A DNA stretch of 8,325 nucleotides from the NCBI GenBank assembly GCA_005788935.1, contig SYAK01000157.1, forward strand, positions 1 to 8,325. Reading direction: 5' to 3'. Shown here one piece after another: positions 1-6,121 of the stretch; positions within the stretch are counted from its first letter, which is position 1; each line of letters opens with the position of its first letter. The stretch is from Pseudomonadota bacterium. GTDB lineage: Bacteria; Myxococcota; UBA9042; PHBI01. The notes below the pieces were generated by a model. That model was not told the origin of the DNA and made no database searches. It saw only the letters and a list, made by a program, of their open reading frames with translations. The position numbers were made by a program, and so were the translations under genes.

Positions 1-918
1 GAGGCGCTGCGCCGGGAGCACCCGCAGCTCGGCTACGTCATCGGCGCGACCGTGCCGTCCGCGCTGCGAGAGGCCCGCCAGGCGGCTCCGTCGGCCTGGA
101 TCCTGGCGCCCGGCGTCGGGGCGCAGGGGGCGGACGCCGCGACGACGTTGGCCCTTGGCGCAGACGCCCGGGGTCTTGGTCTCGTCGTGCCGGTGTCGCG
201 CGGGCTCGATCAGGCCGCTGATGCAAGGACGGCCGCCCTCGCCCTCGCCGCAGAGCTTCGCCCACGACCAGCGGCTGGTTCGCCTGCGACGGGCGCGGTC
301 GGTGACGACCTCGACGCGCTCGTCGAACTGCTCGTCGACGCGGGTTGCGTGAAGTTCGGCAGCTTCAAACTGAAATCCGGCATCATGTCGCCGGTGTACC
401 TCGACCTTCGGCGTCTTGTGGCGCACCCCCGTACGCTCGCGGTCGTCGCCGGGCACTACGCGCGGCTCCTCGACGGGCTCGCGTTCGACCACATCGCCGG
501 CCTTCCCTACGCAGCGCTGCCGATCGGGACCGCGGTCGCGCTCGCGACCGGGCGACCGCTCGTCTACCCCCGCAAGGAGCGGAAGGGTTACGGCACGGAT
601 GTCGCGGTCGAGGGGGTCTTCGCGCCGGGCGACACGGCCGTCATCCTCGACGACGTCGTGACGCGCGGGGACGCGAAGCTCGAGGCCCTCGCCCAGCTGC
701 GGGCCGCGGGGCTCCGCGTGGCGGACATGGTGGTCCTCGTCGATCGGGAGGAGGGTGCGACGGCCCTCATGGCGGCCGAGGGTACCCGACTTCACAGCGT
801 CATGACGCTCTCGGAGCTCGCGCGCCGGGCACACCACCTCGGGCGCATCGACGACGCGGCGCTCACGGCGGTCAAGGTCTTCGTCGCCCGCCCGCGCGAT
901 GGCGAGGGGCCCGCATGA
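1..918 (+). CDS. pyrFE: OMP decarboxylase-orotate phosphoribosyltransferase fusion (PyrF-PyrE), 5' end cut by window
   Basis: Catalyses the last two steps of UMP synthesis: orotate plus PRPP to OMP (OPRT), then OMP to UMP (OMPDC). The frame is open to base 1, so the start lies outside; 305 residues are visible. Residues 1-85 are the end of a type-2 (PyrF subfamily 2) OMPDC barrel: PGVGAQGADA at 37-46 and VSRGL at 65-69 match its phosphate-binding end. The catalytic D-K-D part lies upstream of the window. A linker rich in Ala, Pro and Gly (about 86-103) leads into OPRT (about 104-298). The OPRT has FGSFKLKSGIMSPVYLDLR (119-137), the mobile-loop motif RKERKGYGTD (191-200) and the PRPP-binding motif VILDDVVTRGDAK (214-226). 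Arg sits where a small residue (Thr, Ala or Ser) is usual in that last motif. The order is the reverse of animal UMP synthase. The TGA overlaps the pyrD start, which implies translational coupling. The fusion call is firm because no stop separates the domains. Confidence 0.93.
   Translation, partial: EALRREHPQLGYVIGATVPSALREARQAAPSAWILAPGVGAQGADAATTLALGADARGLGLVVPVSRGLDQAADARTAALALAAELRPRPAAGSPATGAVGDDLDALVELLVDAGCVKFGSFKLKSGIMSPVYLDLRRLVAHPRTLAVVAGHYARLLDGLAFDHIAGLPYAALPIGTAVALATGRPLVYPRKERKGYGTDVAVEGVFAPGDTAVILDDVVTRGDAKLEALAQLRAAGLRVADMVVLVDREEGATALMAAEGTRLHSVMTLSELARRAHHLGRIDDAALTAVKVFVARPRDGEGPA
904..909 (+). promoter_or_regulatory. Ribosome binding site of pyrD
   Basis: GAGGGG lies five bases before ATG 915, inside the end of pyrFE. 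It supports the ATGA-overlap start over in-frame ATG codons further downstream. The start is also favoured because it keeps the N-terminal membrane-associating segment typical of class 2 enzymes. Confidence 0.6.
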
Positions 919-1958
919 GGCGGCCTGCCCACGCCCGTCTTCTGTTCCGGCTCGCACCCGAGCGGGCCCATCACATGGCCATCACGGCCATGGCGACCGC
1001 GGGTGCCACCGGGCTCGGCCGCGCATTTCTCCGCAAGGTGTTCGGCGCATCCGAGTCCTGTCCTGTCGAGCTGTGGGGGCTGCGGTTCCGGAATCCGCTC
1101 GGGCTCGCGGCTGGTTGGGACAAGGACGCGCGCGCGCTCCCCGGCCTCGCGGCGCTCGGCTTCGGCCACGTCGAGGTCGGCACGGTGAAGCCGCTACCGC
1201 AGCCAGGCAACCCGACGCCCCGCGTCTTCCGCCTCGTCGAGGACGCGGCCCTCATCAACCGCATGGGCTTCCCCGGGCAGGGCGCGGACGTCGTGGCCGC
1301 GCGCCTCGCGAAGTGGCGCACGGGGTCCGGTTCAGCCGAGGACCGCCCCGTCCTTGGTGTCAACCTCGGGCGCAACAAGGACACGCCGAACGAGCGCGCG
1401 GTCGAAGACTACGTGACGCTCGTCGAACGCTTTGCGCCCCTTGGCGACTATCTTGTCATCAACGTCTCGTCGCCCAACACCTCGGGCCTGCGGGATCTGC
1501 AGGCGCGCGCGGCCCTCGAGGGGCTGCTCGGACCGGTCGTCGCGGCGCGCAACGCGACGTGTCAGAGGACCGCGCGGCGCGTCCCGGTGCTCGTCAAGAT
1601 CTCGCCCGATCTCGACACCATCGGGCTCGCCGACACGCTCGAGGCCTGCCTCACAACGGGTGTCGACGGGGTCATCGCGACCAACACGACGCTCGCCCGG
1701 GACGGCCTCACGAGCGCGGCCGCGAGCGAGACCGGTGGCCTCAGCGGGGCCCCACTCACCGCGCGGGCCGATCGGGTGCTCGGCGACGCGCTCCGGCTGC
1801 TCGACGGCCGCCTGCCTGTCATCGCGGCGGGCGGCGTGATGACGCCCGAGGATGCACGGCGCAAGCTCGATCTCGGTGCCGCCCTCGTCCAGATCTGGAC
1901 CGGCTTCATCTACGGCGGGCCTCGCTTCCCGCGTGCCGTCGTGGCCGGCCTCGCTTGA
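915..1958 (+). CDS. pyrD: Dihydroorotate dehydrogenase (quinone), class 2
   Basis: FMN enzyme that oxidises dihydroorotate to orotate and passes electrons to membrane quinones, step four of pyrimidine synthesis. The product has 347 residues, close to the E. coli enzyme (336). The N-terminal segment LLFRLAPERAHHMAI (9-23) is the class 2 region that associates with the membrane. NPLGLAAGWDKD (60-71), EVGTVKPLPQPGN (87-99), INRMGFPG (114-121) and GVNLGRNKDTP (148-158) are core barrel and FMN-site motifs. NVSSPNTSGLR (183-193) carries the serine base of class 2 enzymes at S186; class 1 enzymes use Cys. LVKISPDL (226-233), IATNTT (254-259), TGGLSG (273-278), AAGGV (304-308) and LVQIWTGFIYGGP (324-336) complete the family pattern. 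Its ATG overlaps the pyrFE stop, so the two genes supply three consecutive pathway steps from one transcript. No key residue appears to be missing. Confidence 0.97.
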   Translation: MRRPAHARLLFRLAPERAHHMAITAMATAGATGLGRAFLRKVFGASESCPVELWGLRFRNPLGLAAGWDKDARALPGLAALGFGHVEVGTVKPLPQPGNPTPRVFRLVEDAALINRMGFPGQGADVVAARLAKWRTGSGSAEDRPVLGVNLGRNKDTPNERAVEDYVTLVERFAPLGDYLVINVSSPNTSGLRDLQARAALEGLLGPVVAARNATCQRTARRVPVLVKISPDLDTIGLADTLEACLTTGVDGVIATNTTLARDGLTSAAASETGGLSGAPLTARADRVLGDALRLLDGRLPVIAAGGVMTPEDARRKLDLGAALVQIWTGFIYGGPRFPRAVVAGLA

Positions 1959-1979
1959 GCGTGAGGCCGATGTGACGGC
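1959..1979. other. Short convergent spacer between pyrD and purD
   Basis: Only 21 bases separate the facing stop codons. TGAGC at 1956-1960 and GCTCA at 1978-1982 are complementary across the spacer, but the loop is 17 bases and no T tract follows on either strand. There is no convincing intrinsic terminator, so transcripts from the two genes may overlap. Confidence 0.4.
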
Positions 1980-3296
1980 TCAGAGCGCGGCCGCGATGTC
2001 GCGCCGGTATCGCAGGCTCGGGGGGGCGTGACGGGCGAGGAAGGCGTAGACCGCCTCACGCGCCGCCGCGAGGTCGGGGGCCGTCGCTGTCGCGGTCAGC
2101 ATGCGCCCGCCGCCGTTGATGAAGGCGCCGTCTTCCGGACCGGCCTCGAGGCGCGCACCCACGAGGGTGAGACCCGGGGTGCGGGCGGCGGCCTCGAAGA
2201 CCTCTGCGTCGACGCGGCACCCCTCGGCCGGGTCCTCGGGATAGCCCGGGGCAGTCAGGACCACCGAGACGGCAGCACCGGCCCGGACGCGCAACGGATG
2301 CTCGGCGAGGTGGCTGCCGAGGCGGCCATCCGCGGTCGCGCGGAGCAGCGGGTAGAGATCGGCGTCGAGCAGCGGCAGCAGCGCCTGAACCTCCGGGTCA
2401 CCGAAGCGTGCGTGGAACTCGAAGACGTGGAACCCGCCCTCGCCGCGGATGAGGCCGGCGAAGAGGACCCCCTTGAAGGGGCGGCCGGCGTCGCTCAGCT
2501 CGCGCATCACCGGCTTGAAGATCGTCCGCTCGAGGCGCGCGAGCGTGTCAGGATCGAAGCCCGGGACCGGGCAGAAAGCACCGACGCCGCCTGTGTTCGC
2601 GCCCGTGTCCCCGTCGAGGCTGCGCTTGTAGTCGCGGACCGCTGGCAGCAGCGCGCAGGTCTCGCCATCGCAGAGCGCCATGACGCTCGCCTCGGTCCCG
2701 CGGAGGTGGGTCGCGATGAGCACCTCGCGCCCCTCGTCCTCGTCGAGCAGCTGCCAGACGTGGCCGAGGGCCTCGGCGTGGCTGCGGCAGTTGAAGACGC
2801 CGCGCCCGCCAGTCAGGCCAGAGGCCTTGACGACGACCTCCTCGGGGTAGTGGGTGAGGATGTTCCGCGCCTCACGCATCGACGTCACGACCGACGTCCG
2901 AGGTGTTGGCACGCCCGCCCGTTCGAGCAGCACGCGGGCCCATGGCTTGGAGGTCTCGATAGCCGCCGCCGCGCGCGTCGGACCGAAGATGCGGAGCCCC
3001 GCCTCCTCGAAGCGATCGACGACCCCCGTGCTGAGGGCCGACTCCGGGCCGACCACGGTCAGCGCGACGTCGTGCGCGCGCGCCAGGGCGACCCAGGCGC
3101 TGTGCGTGGCCTCGCAGGTCACGGCCTCGATCGGTGCGAGGTTCGTGTCAGGGCTCGGTGCGCCGATTCCGGCGTGGCCAGGCGTCACAAGGACGCGGCG
3201 CACGTGCGGTGAGGCCGCGAGGGCGAGGGCGAGGGCGTGCTCGCGCGCGCCGCCGCCGAGGATGAGGACTGTGTCGCGTCGCGTCGTCTGGATCAT
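1980..3296 (-). CDS. purD: Phosphoribosylamine-glycine ligase (GAR synthetase), divergent in sequence
   Basis: ATP-grasp enzyme joining glycine to phosphoribosylamine, the second step of purine synthesis. It has 438 residues, near the family's usual 420-430. The N-domain has LILGGGAREHALA (11-23), LVTPGHAGIG (36-45) and VVGPESALSTGVVDRF (81-96). The ATP-grasp part has FGPTRAAAAIETSK (104-117), VVVKASGLTGGRGV (154-167), RDYKRSLDGDTGANTGGVGA (221-240) and FEFHARFGDPEVQ (292-304). The C-domain has VVLTAPGYPEDP (345-356) and NGGGRML (394-400), ending in RYRRDI (429-434). Several usually invariant positions differ: PGNAG is PGHAG, EFNxRFGDPE is EFHARFGDPE, AQDHKR is VRDYKR, and NTGGMGAY is NTGGVGAF. 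I chose ATG 3296 because AGAAG lies six bases upstream and homologues begin just before the glycine loop; a TTG at 3323 would add nine residues. It is convergent with the pyrimidine genes. An active PurD is likely, but a paralogue with altered metal binding is possible. Confidence 0.92.
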   Translation of the reverse strand: MIQTTRRDTVLILGGGAREHALALALAASPHVRRVLVTPGHAGIGAPSPDTNLAPIEAVTCEATHSAWVALARAHDVALTVVGPESALSTGVVDRFEEAGLRIFGPTRAAAAIETSKPWARVLLERAGVPTPRTSVVTSMREARNILTHYPEEVVVKASGLTGGRGVFNCRSHAEALGHVWQLLDEDEGREVLIATHLRGTEASVMALCDGETCALLPAVRDYKRSLDGDTGANTGGVGAFCPVPGFDPDTLARLERTIFKPVMRELSDAGRPFKGVLFAGLIRGEGGFHVFEFHARFGDPEVQALLPLLDADLYPLLRATADGRLGSHLAEHPLRVRAGAAVSVVLTAPGYPEDPAEGCRVDAEVFEAAARTPGLTLVGARLEAGPEDGAFINGGGRMLTATATAPDLAAAREAVYAFLARHAPPSLRYRRDIAAAL

Positions 3297-3404
3297 GGTG
3301 TGCTTCTGTGGCCGGAGTCCCAAGGCCGCCCGAGCATAGCACCTTCATGCGGCGCTGGCGCGTGAAAGCTTTGCAAGCGCGTCGGTCGCGAGGACTCTAA
3401 AAAC

Positions 3405-3417
3405 TGACAAAACGTCA
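3405..3417. promoter_or_regulatory. Inverted repeat TGAC-N5-GTCA, candidate operator copy 1
   Basis: The sequence is TGACAAAACGTCA, in the AT-rich patch of the purD/kef divergent region, about 110 bases before the purD start and 155 before the kef start. It differs from the copies at 7484 and 7563 only inside positions 5-6. The odd number of central bases excludes a CRP/FNR site and suggests a small dimeric repressor of TetR or similar type. The regulator and the gene controlled are unknown. Confidence 0.45.
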
Positions 3418-3460
3418 AATATCACGACGTGCGCGTGCCACGGACGCGACTCGCATGACG

Positions 3461-3473
3461 TGACGTGATGTCA
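3461..3473. promoter_or_regulatory. Inverted repeat TGAC-N5-GTCA, looser candidate copy 2
   Basis: TGACGTGATGTCA has the same four-base arms and geometry as copy 1, 56 bases away, but the centre differs from the RAAC pattern of the stronger copies. It is preceded by an overlapping TGACG at 3456, giving TGACGTGACG. It could be a weak second site or chance. Confidence 0.25.
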
Positions 3474-3571
3474 GAACATTGTCGGAACCTCGGCCGGGCC
3501 CGCGGGGCCATTCGCCCGGGCCTGCGCGGCGCGATTGACGGACCGGTGTGCCATGCCCATGCTGCGACCGG

Positions 3572-5458
3572 ATGTTGACGCAGGCCCTCGTCTTCCTCGG
3601 CGTGGCGGTGCTGGTCGTGCCGCTGTTCCAGCGGTTCGGCCGCGGCGCCGTGCTCGGCTATCTGGCGGCTGGCGCCATCGTCGGCCCTTCGGGCCTCGGG
3701 CTGGTCCAGAACGCCGAAGACACGCTGCATATCGGAGAGTTCGGCGTCGTCTTCATGCTCTTCGTGGTCGGCCTCGAGCTGCAGCCCGGGCGCCTGTGGG
3801 ACCTCCGCAAGGCCGTCTTCGGCTTCGGCGGTCTTCAGGTGGCGGTGACGGGAGGCCTCCTCGTGGTCGTCGCCGCCTTCGCCTTCGATCTCCCGACTGG
3901 CGAGGCGGTCATCGTCGGCCTCTGCCTCGCGTTGTCCTCGACCGCCATCGGTCTGCGGCTCCTCGACGACAAGAACGAGCGGGCGACGCCGCACGGGCGT
4001 CTCGCCTTCGCGATCCTGTTGTTTCAGGACCTGGCCGCTATCCCGCTCATCGCCTTCGCGCCGCTGCTCGGCGACGACACCGGCGCGGGTCCGCCGTTCA
4101 ACGGGCTCCTCGTCGCGGCCGTCCTCGTCGGGATGGTCGTGGCGGGGCGCTACCTGATACGCCCGCTGTTCAATTTCGTAGCCCAGGCGCGCAGCCAGGA
4201 GGTCTCGACCGCGGCCACCTTGCTGCTCGTCATCGGCACGGCCGAGCTGATGACGACGCTCGGTCTCTCGATGGCCCTCGGCGCCTTCATGGCGGGCGTT
4301 CTTCTCGCCGAGAGTGAGTACCGCCACGAGCTCGAGGCGAACGTCGACCCGTTCAAGGGGCTCTTCCTCGGCCTCTTCTTCATCGCCATCGGCATGTCGG
4401 TGGACTTCGCCCTCCTCGCCTCCGACCCCCTCGGCGTGCTGGCGCTCGTCGCGAGTCTCGTGCTCGTCAAGTCCGTGCTGCTCCACATCATCGGTCGGCT
4501 CGCCGGGCTGCGCGGGCCGGCCGCCGCGAGCCTCGGCGTGACGCTCTCCCAGGGCGGCGAGTTCGCCTTCGTGGCCTTCGCGACCGCCGCCGACGCCCAC
4601 GTCCTGTCACCCCCGGTCCAAAAGCTCCTCATCCTCGTCGTCAGCCTGTCGATGGTCTCGACGCCGTTCATCTTTTTCTTTCGCGACCTGCTGCTCCGCG
4701 TCCTGCGCCCAGCGCCAGCGAACCCCGAGGCGGCGCTCGACGACGAGCCGACCGACGTCCTGCGGGACGACGGCCACGCGGTCATCATCGCCGGCTTCGG
4801 GCGGTTCGGGCAGATGATCGGGCGCGTGCTGATGACGCGCCGCATTCCCTTCACGGCCCTCGACGCCGACCCCACGCACGTCAACTTCCTGCGCCGCTTC
4901 GGCAACCGCGTCTTCTTCGGGGACGCGAGCCGGGCCGATATCCTGCGCGCGGCTGGAGCGGGGCGGGCGAGCCTCTTCATCCTCGCCATCCACCATCAGG
5001 CGGCGAGTCTTGCAACGCTGCGCGCGGTCCGCACCCACTTTCCGCACCTGAAGATCATCGCGCGCGCCCACAACCGGGAACATGCGCTCAATCTCATGCG
5101 TGAGGGTGTCACGATGGTGATGCGCGACACGCTGCTCTCGAGCATGGAGGTCGCGCGGGCGGCCCTCGAGGAGCTCGGCCTGCCGCCGCTCGACGCGCGT
5201 GACACCGTGCGGCGTTTCCTGGCCTACGACGAGGAACACCTCGCGCAGGCGGTCGTCGAGGAAGACACGAAGGCCGCCTTCGAGCGACGGGCGCAGGCCT
5301 ACACCGCCGAGCTCGAGCGCCTGTTCGAGGAGGACGTGAAGGGTGGGGTGTCGCGGGTGGCACCCGAGCCTGCCGCCCTCTCTCGCGTCCTCCGCCGGCC
5401 AGCGCTCGACCGTCCGCCCACCGAGCGCCTGCAGCGCCCGCCTGACACCCACTCCTAG
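3572..5458 (+). CDS. Kef-type K+/H+ antiporter, CPA2 family with C-terminal TrkA-N domain
   Basis: Inner-membrane monovalent cation:proton antiporter of 628 residues, like E. coli KefB/KefC. These are glutathione-gated K+ efflux systems that acidify the cytoplasm during electrophile stress. About 12-13 hydrophobic segments fill residues 3-378. VGPSGLG (37-43), FMLFVVGLEL (61-70) and ALSSTAIGLRLL (120-131) are family motifs. FQDLAAIP (151-158) holds the likely ion-coupling Asp at D153. LLAESEYRHELE (244-255), FKGLFLGLFFIAIGMS (261-276) and LSQGGEFAFV (325-334) are also diagnostic. The Rossmann TrkA-N domain begins at VIIAGFGRFGQMIGR (404-418); Asp 431 lies at the end of its second strand, suggesting NAD(H) binding. 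KIIARAHNREH (494-504) and a charged helical tail (552-592) follow, as in KefC. ATG 3572 gives the usual N-terminus but lacks a clear RBS; GTG 3548 in frame would add eight residues. No KefF/KefG-like quinone oxidoreductase is adjacent. Whether it is glutathione-gated cannot be shown here. Confidence 0.92.
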   Translation: MLTQALVFLGVAVLVVPLFQRFGRGAVLGYLAAGAIVGPSGLGLVQNAEDTLHIGEFGVVFMLFVVGLELQPGRLWDLRKAVFGFGGLQVAVTGGLLVVVAAFAFDLPTGEAVIVGLCLALSSTAIGLRLLDDKNERATPHGRLAFAILLFQDLAAIPLIAFAPLLGDDTGAGPPFNGLLVAAVLVGMVVAGRYLIRPLFNFVAQARSQEVSTAATLLLVIGTAELMTTLGLSMALGAFMAGVLLAESEYRHELEANVDPFKGLFLGLFFIAIGMSVDFALLASDPLGVLALVASLVLVKSVLLHIIGRLAGLRGPAAASLGVTLSQGGEFAFVAFATAADAHVLSPPVQKLLILVVSLSMVSTPFIFFFRDLLLRVLRPAPANPEAALDDEPTDVLRDDGHAVIIAGFGRFGQMIGRVLMTRRIPFTALDADPTHVNFLRRFGNRVFFGDASRADILRAAGAGRASLFILAIHHQAASLATLRAVRTHFPHLKIIARAHNREHALNLMREGVTMVMRDTLLSSMEVARAALEELGLPPLDARDTVRRFLAYDEEHLAQAVVEEDTKAAFERRAQAYTAELERLFEEDVKGGVSRVAPEPAALSRVLRRPALDRPPTERLQRPPDTHS

Positions 5459-5460
5459 GC

Positions 5461-5473
5461 TGACACCTTGTCA
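5461..5473. promoter_or_regulatory. Inverted repeat TGACA-CCT-TGTCA over the start of the next gene
   Basis: The arms are perfect over five bases, with the same three-base centre as the operator candidates at 7484 and 7563. It overlaps the TTG start at 5468 and lies in a nine-base gene junction, so an operator role is less likely than for the intergenic copies. A small hairpin affecting translation initiation, or chance, are the alternatives. Confidence 0.2.
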
Positions 5474-6121
5474 ACTTCAGAAGCCGTCGGTTACCTCGCC
5501 TCCGTCATCATCGCGGCCGCCATGATGATGCAGGGGCTCGTCCGTCTGAGACTGACCGGGCTCGTCGGATCACTCACGATGGCGCTTTACGGCGGACTCA
5601 TCGGCGCCTGGCCCATCATCGCGGCCAACGTCTTCATCGCCATGGTCCACGCCCACCACCTGCGCGGTCTGCTCTCGACGCGGGCGCGCTTCGAGTTGCA
5701 GCCGATCTCCCAGACGTCGCACTGGTACTTCGACCGTTTCATGGCCTTCCATGCGCAGGATATTGCCATATCCCATCCGCAGTTCGAGGTCGCCGCCATC
5801 CCGCATCGGCGTGGCTTCTTCATCCTGCGCGACATGCTCTCGGCGGGGCTCTTCTTGTATGTCGACGAGGGGGAGGCCCTCAGGATCCATCTCGACTACG
5901 TGACACCCGCATTCCGTGACCTGAAGAACGCGCGTTTCGCGTATGAGGCCTTCGATCAGCGCTTCGCAGACGGGCAGGCGCGCCGGTTCATCGTCCGCCC
6001 CGACACGGCCGAGATGCGGGCCTACTTTCTGAAGGTCGGGTTTCGGTCCGTGGCCGGGCGCAAGGACGGCGAGCTCGAGCGGCCGATCCCGTTCAGCGGC
6101 GCGCGAGCCAGCGGGCGGTGA
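5468..6121 (+). CDS. Small membrane protein: YgjV-like helices plus soluble C-terminal domain (possibly GNAT-like)
   Basis: The function is not known. The 217-residue product has three hydrophobic segments (about 5-22, 27-43 and 44-61), with LYGGLIGAWPIIAANVFIA (40-58) resembling the YgjV/Imp family of small inner-membrane proteins. A soluble part of about 145 residues follows. Within it, RRGFFILRDMLSAGLFLYVD (114-133), LDYVTPAFRDLKNARFAYE (142-160) and AYFLKVGFR (185-193) recall the strand-helix layout and terminal LKxGF of GNAT acetyltransferases. The acetyl-CoA loop (Q/RxxGxG/A) is not recognisable, so catalysis is doubtful. The TTG at 5468 keeps the first helix intact; ATG 5522 at residue 19 would cut into it. 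Neither has a strong RBS. It starts nine bases after the Kef gene, so the two are probably co-transcribed; an accessory role to the antiporter is inference only. The 3' end overlaps the permease gene on the other strand. Confidence 0.75.
   Translation: MSTSEAVGYLASVIIAAAMMMQGLVRLRLTGLVGSLTMALYGGLIGAWPIIAANVFIAMVHAHHLRGLLSTRARFELQPISQTSHWYFDRFMAFHAQDIAISHPQFEVAAIPHRRGFFILRDMLSAGLFLYVDEGEALRIHLDYVTPAFRDLKNARFAYEAFDQRFADGQARRFIVRPDTAEMRAYFLKVGFRSVAGRKDGELERPIPFSGARASGR

Larger units (their letters stand above)
3297..3571. other. Divergent intergenic region between purD and the Kef antiporter gene
   Basis: About 275 bases separate the two divergent starts, and this must hold both promoters. It includes the most AT-rich stretch of the window (about 3394-3424, with runs of A). 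Two TGAC-N5-GTCA inverted repeats lie here. A possible weak + strand promoter is TTGCAA at 3371-3376 with CTCTAA at 3395-3400, spacing 18; neither box is good. I see no convincing protein gene and no RNA gene. The low-GC patch in an otherwise GC-rich sequence fits a promoter region. Confidence 0.6.

Noticed and set aside
899..1975. Open frame of 358 codons overlapping pyrD on the same strand
   Set aside because: Arg-rich out-of-frame reading of pyrD; the pyrD frame carries all family motifs.
2028..3212. Long open frame of 394 codons on the + strand opposite purD
   Set aside because: It is an antisense shadow of purD with low-complexity Arg/Glu/Ala content and no motif.
3219..3236. Three tandem copies of GAGGGC
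   Set aside because: They lie inside purD and encode Leu-Ala repeats in the helix after the glycine loop; simple codon repetition in GC-rich DNA explains them.
3405..3417. CRP/FNR-type site
   Set aside because: CRP and FNR sites have six bases between TGA and TCA; here there are seven, so the geometry does not fit.
3392..3480. Small RNA or riboswitch in the purD upstream region
   Set aside because: The AT-rich patch suggested a leader element, but no conserved purine or guanidine riboswitch core or T-tract terminator is visible.
3422..4600. Long open frame of 392 codons on the - strand opposite the Kef gene
   Set aside because: Its composition is extreme (Glu, Arg, Asp and His rich) with no recognisable domain, and it mirrors the codon pattern of the well-supported Kef gene. 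It is an antisense shadow in GC-rich DNA.
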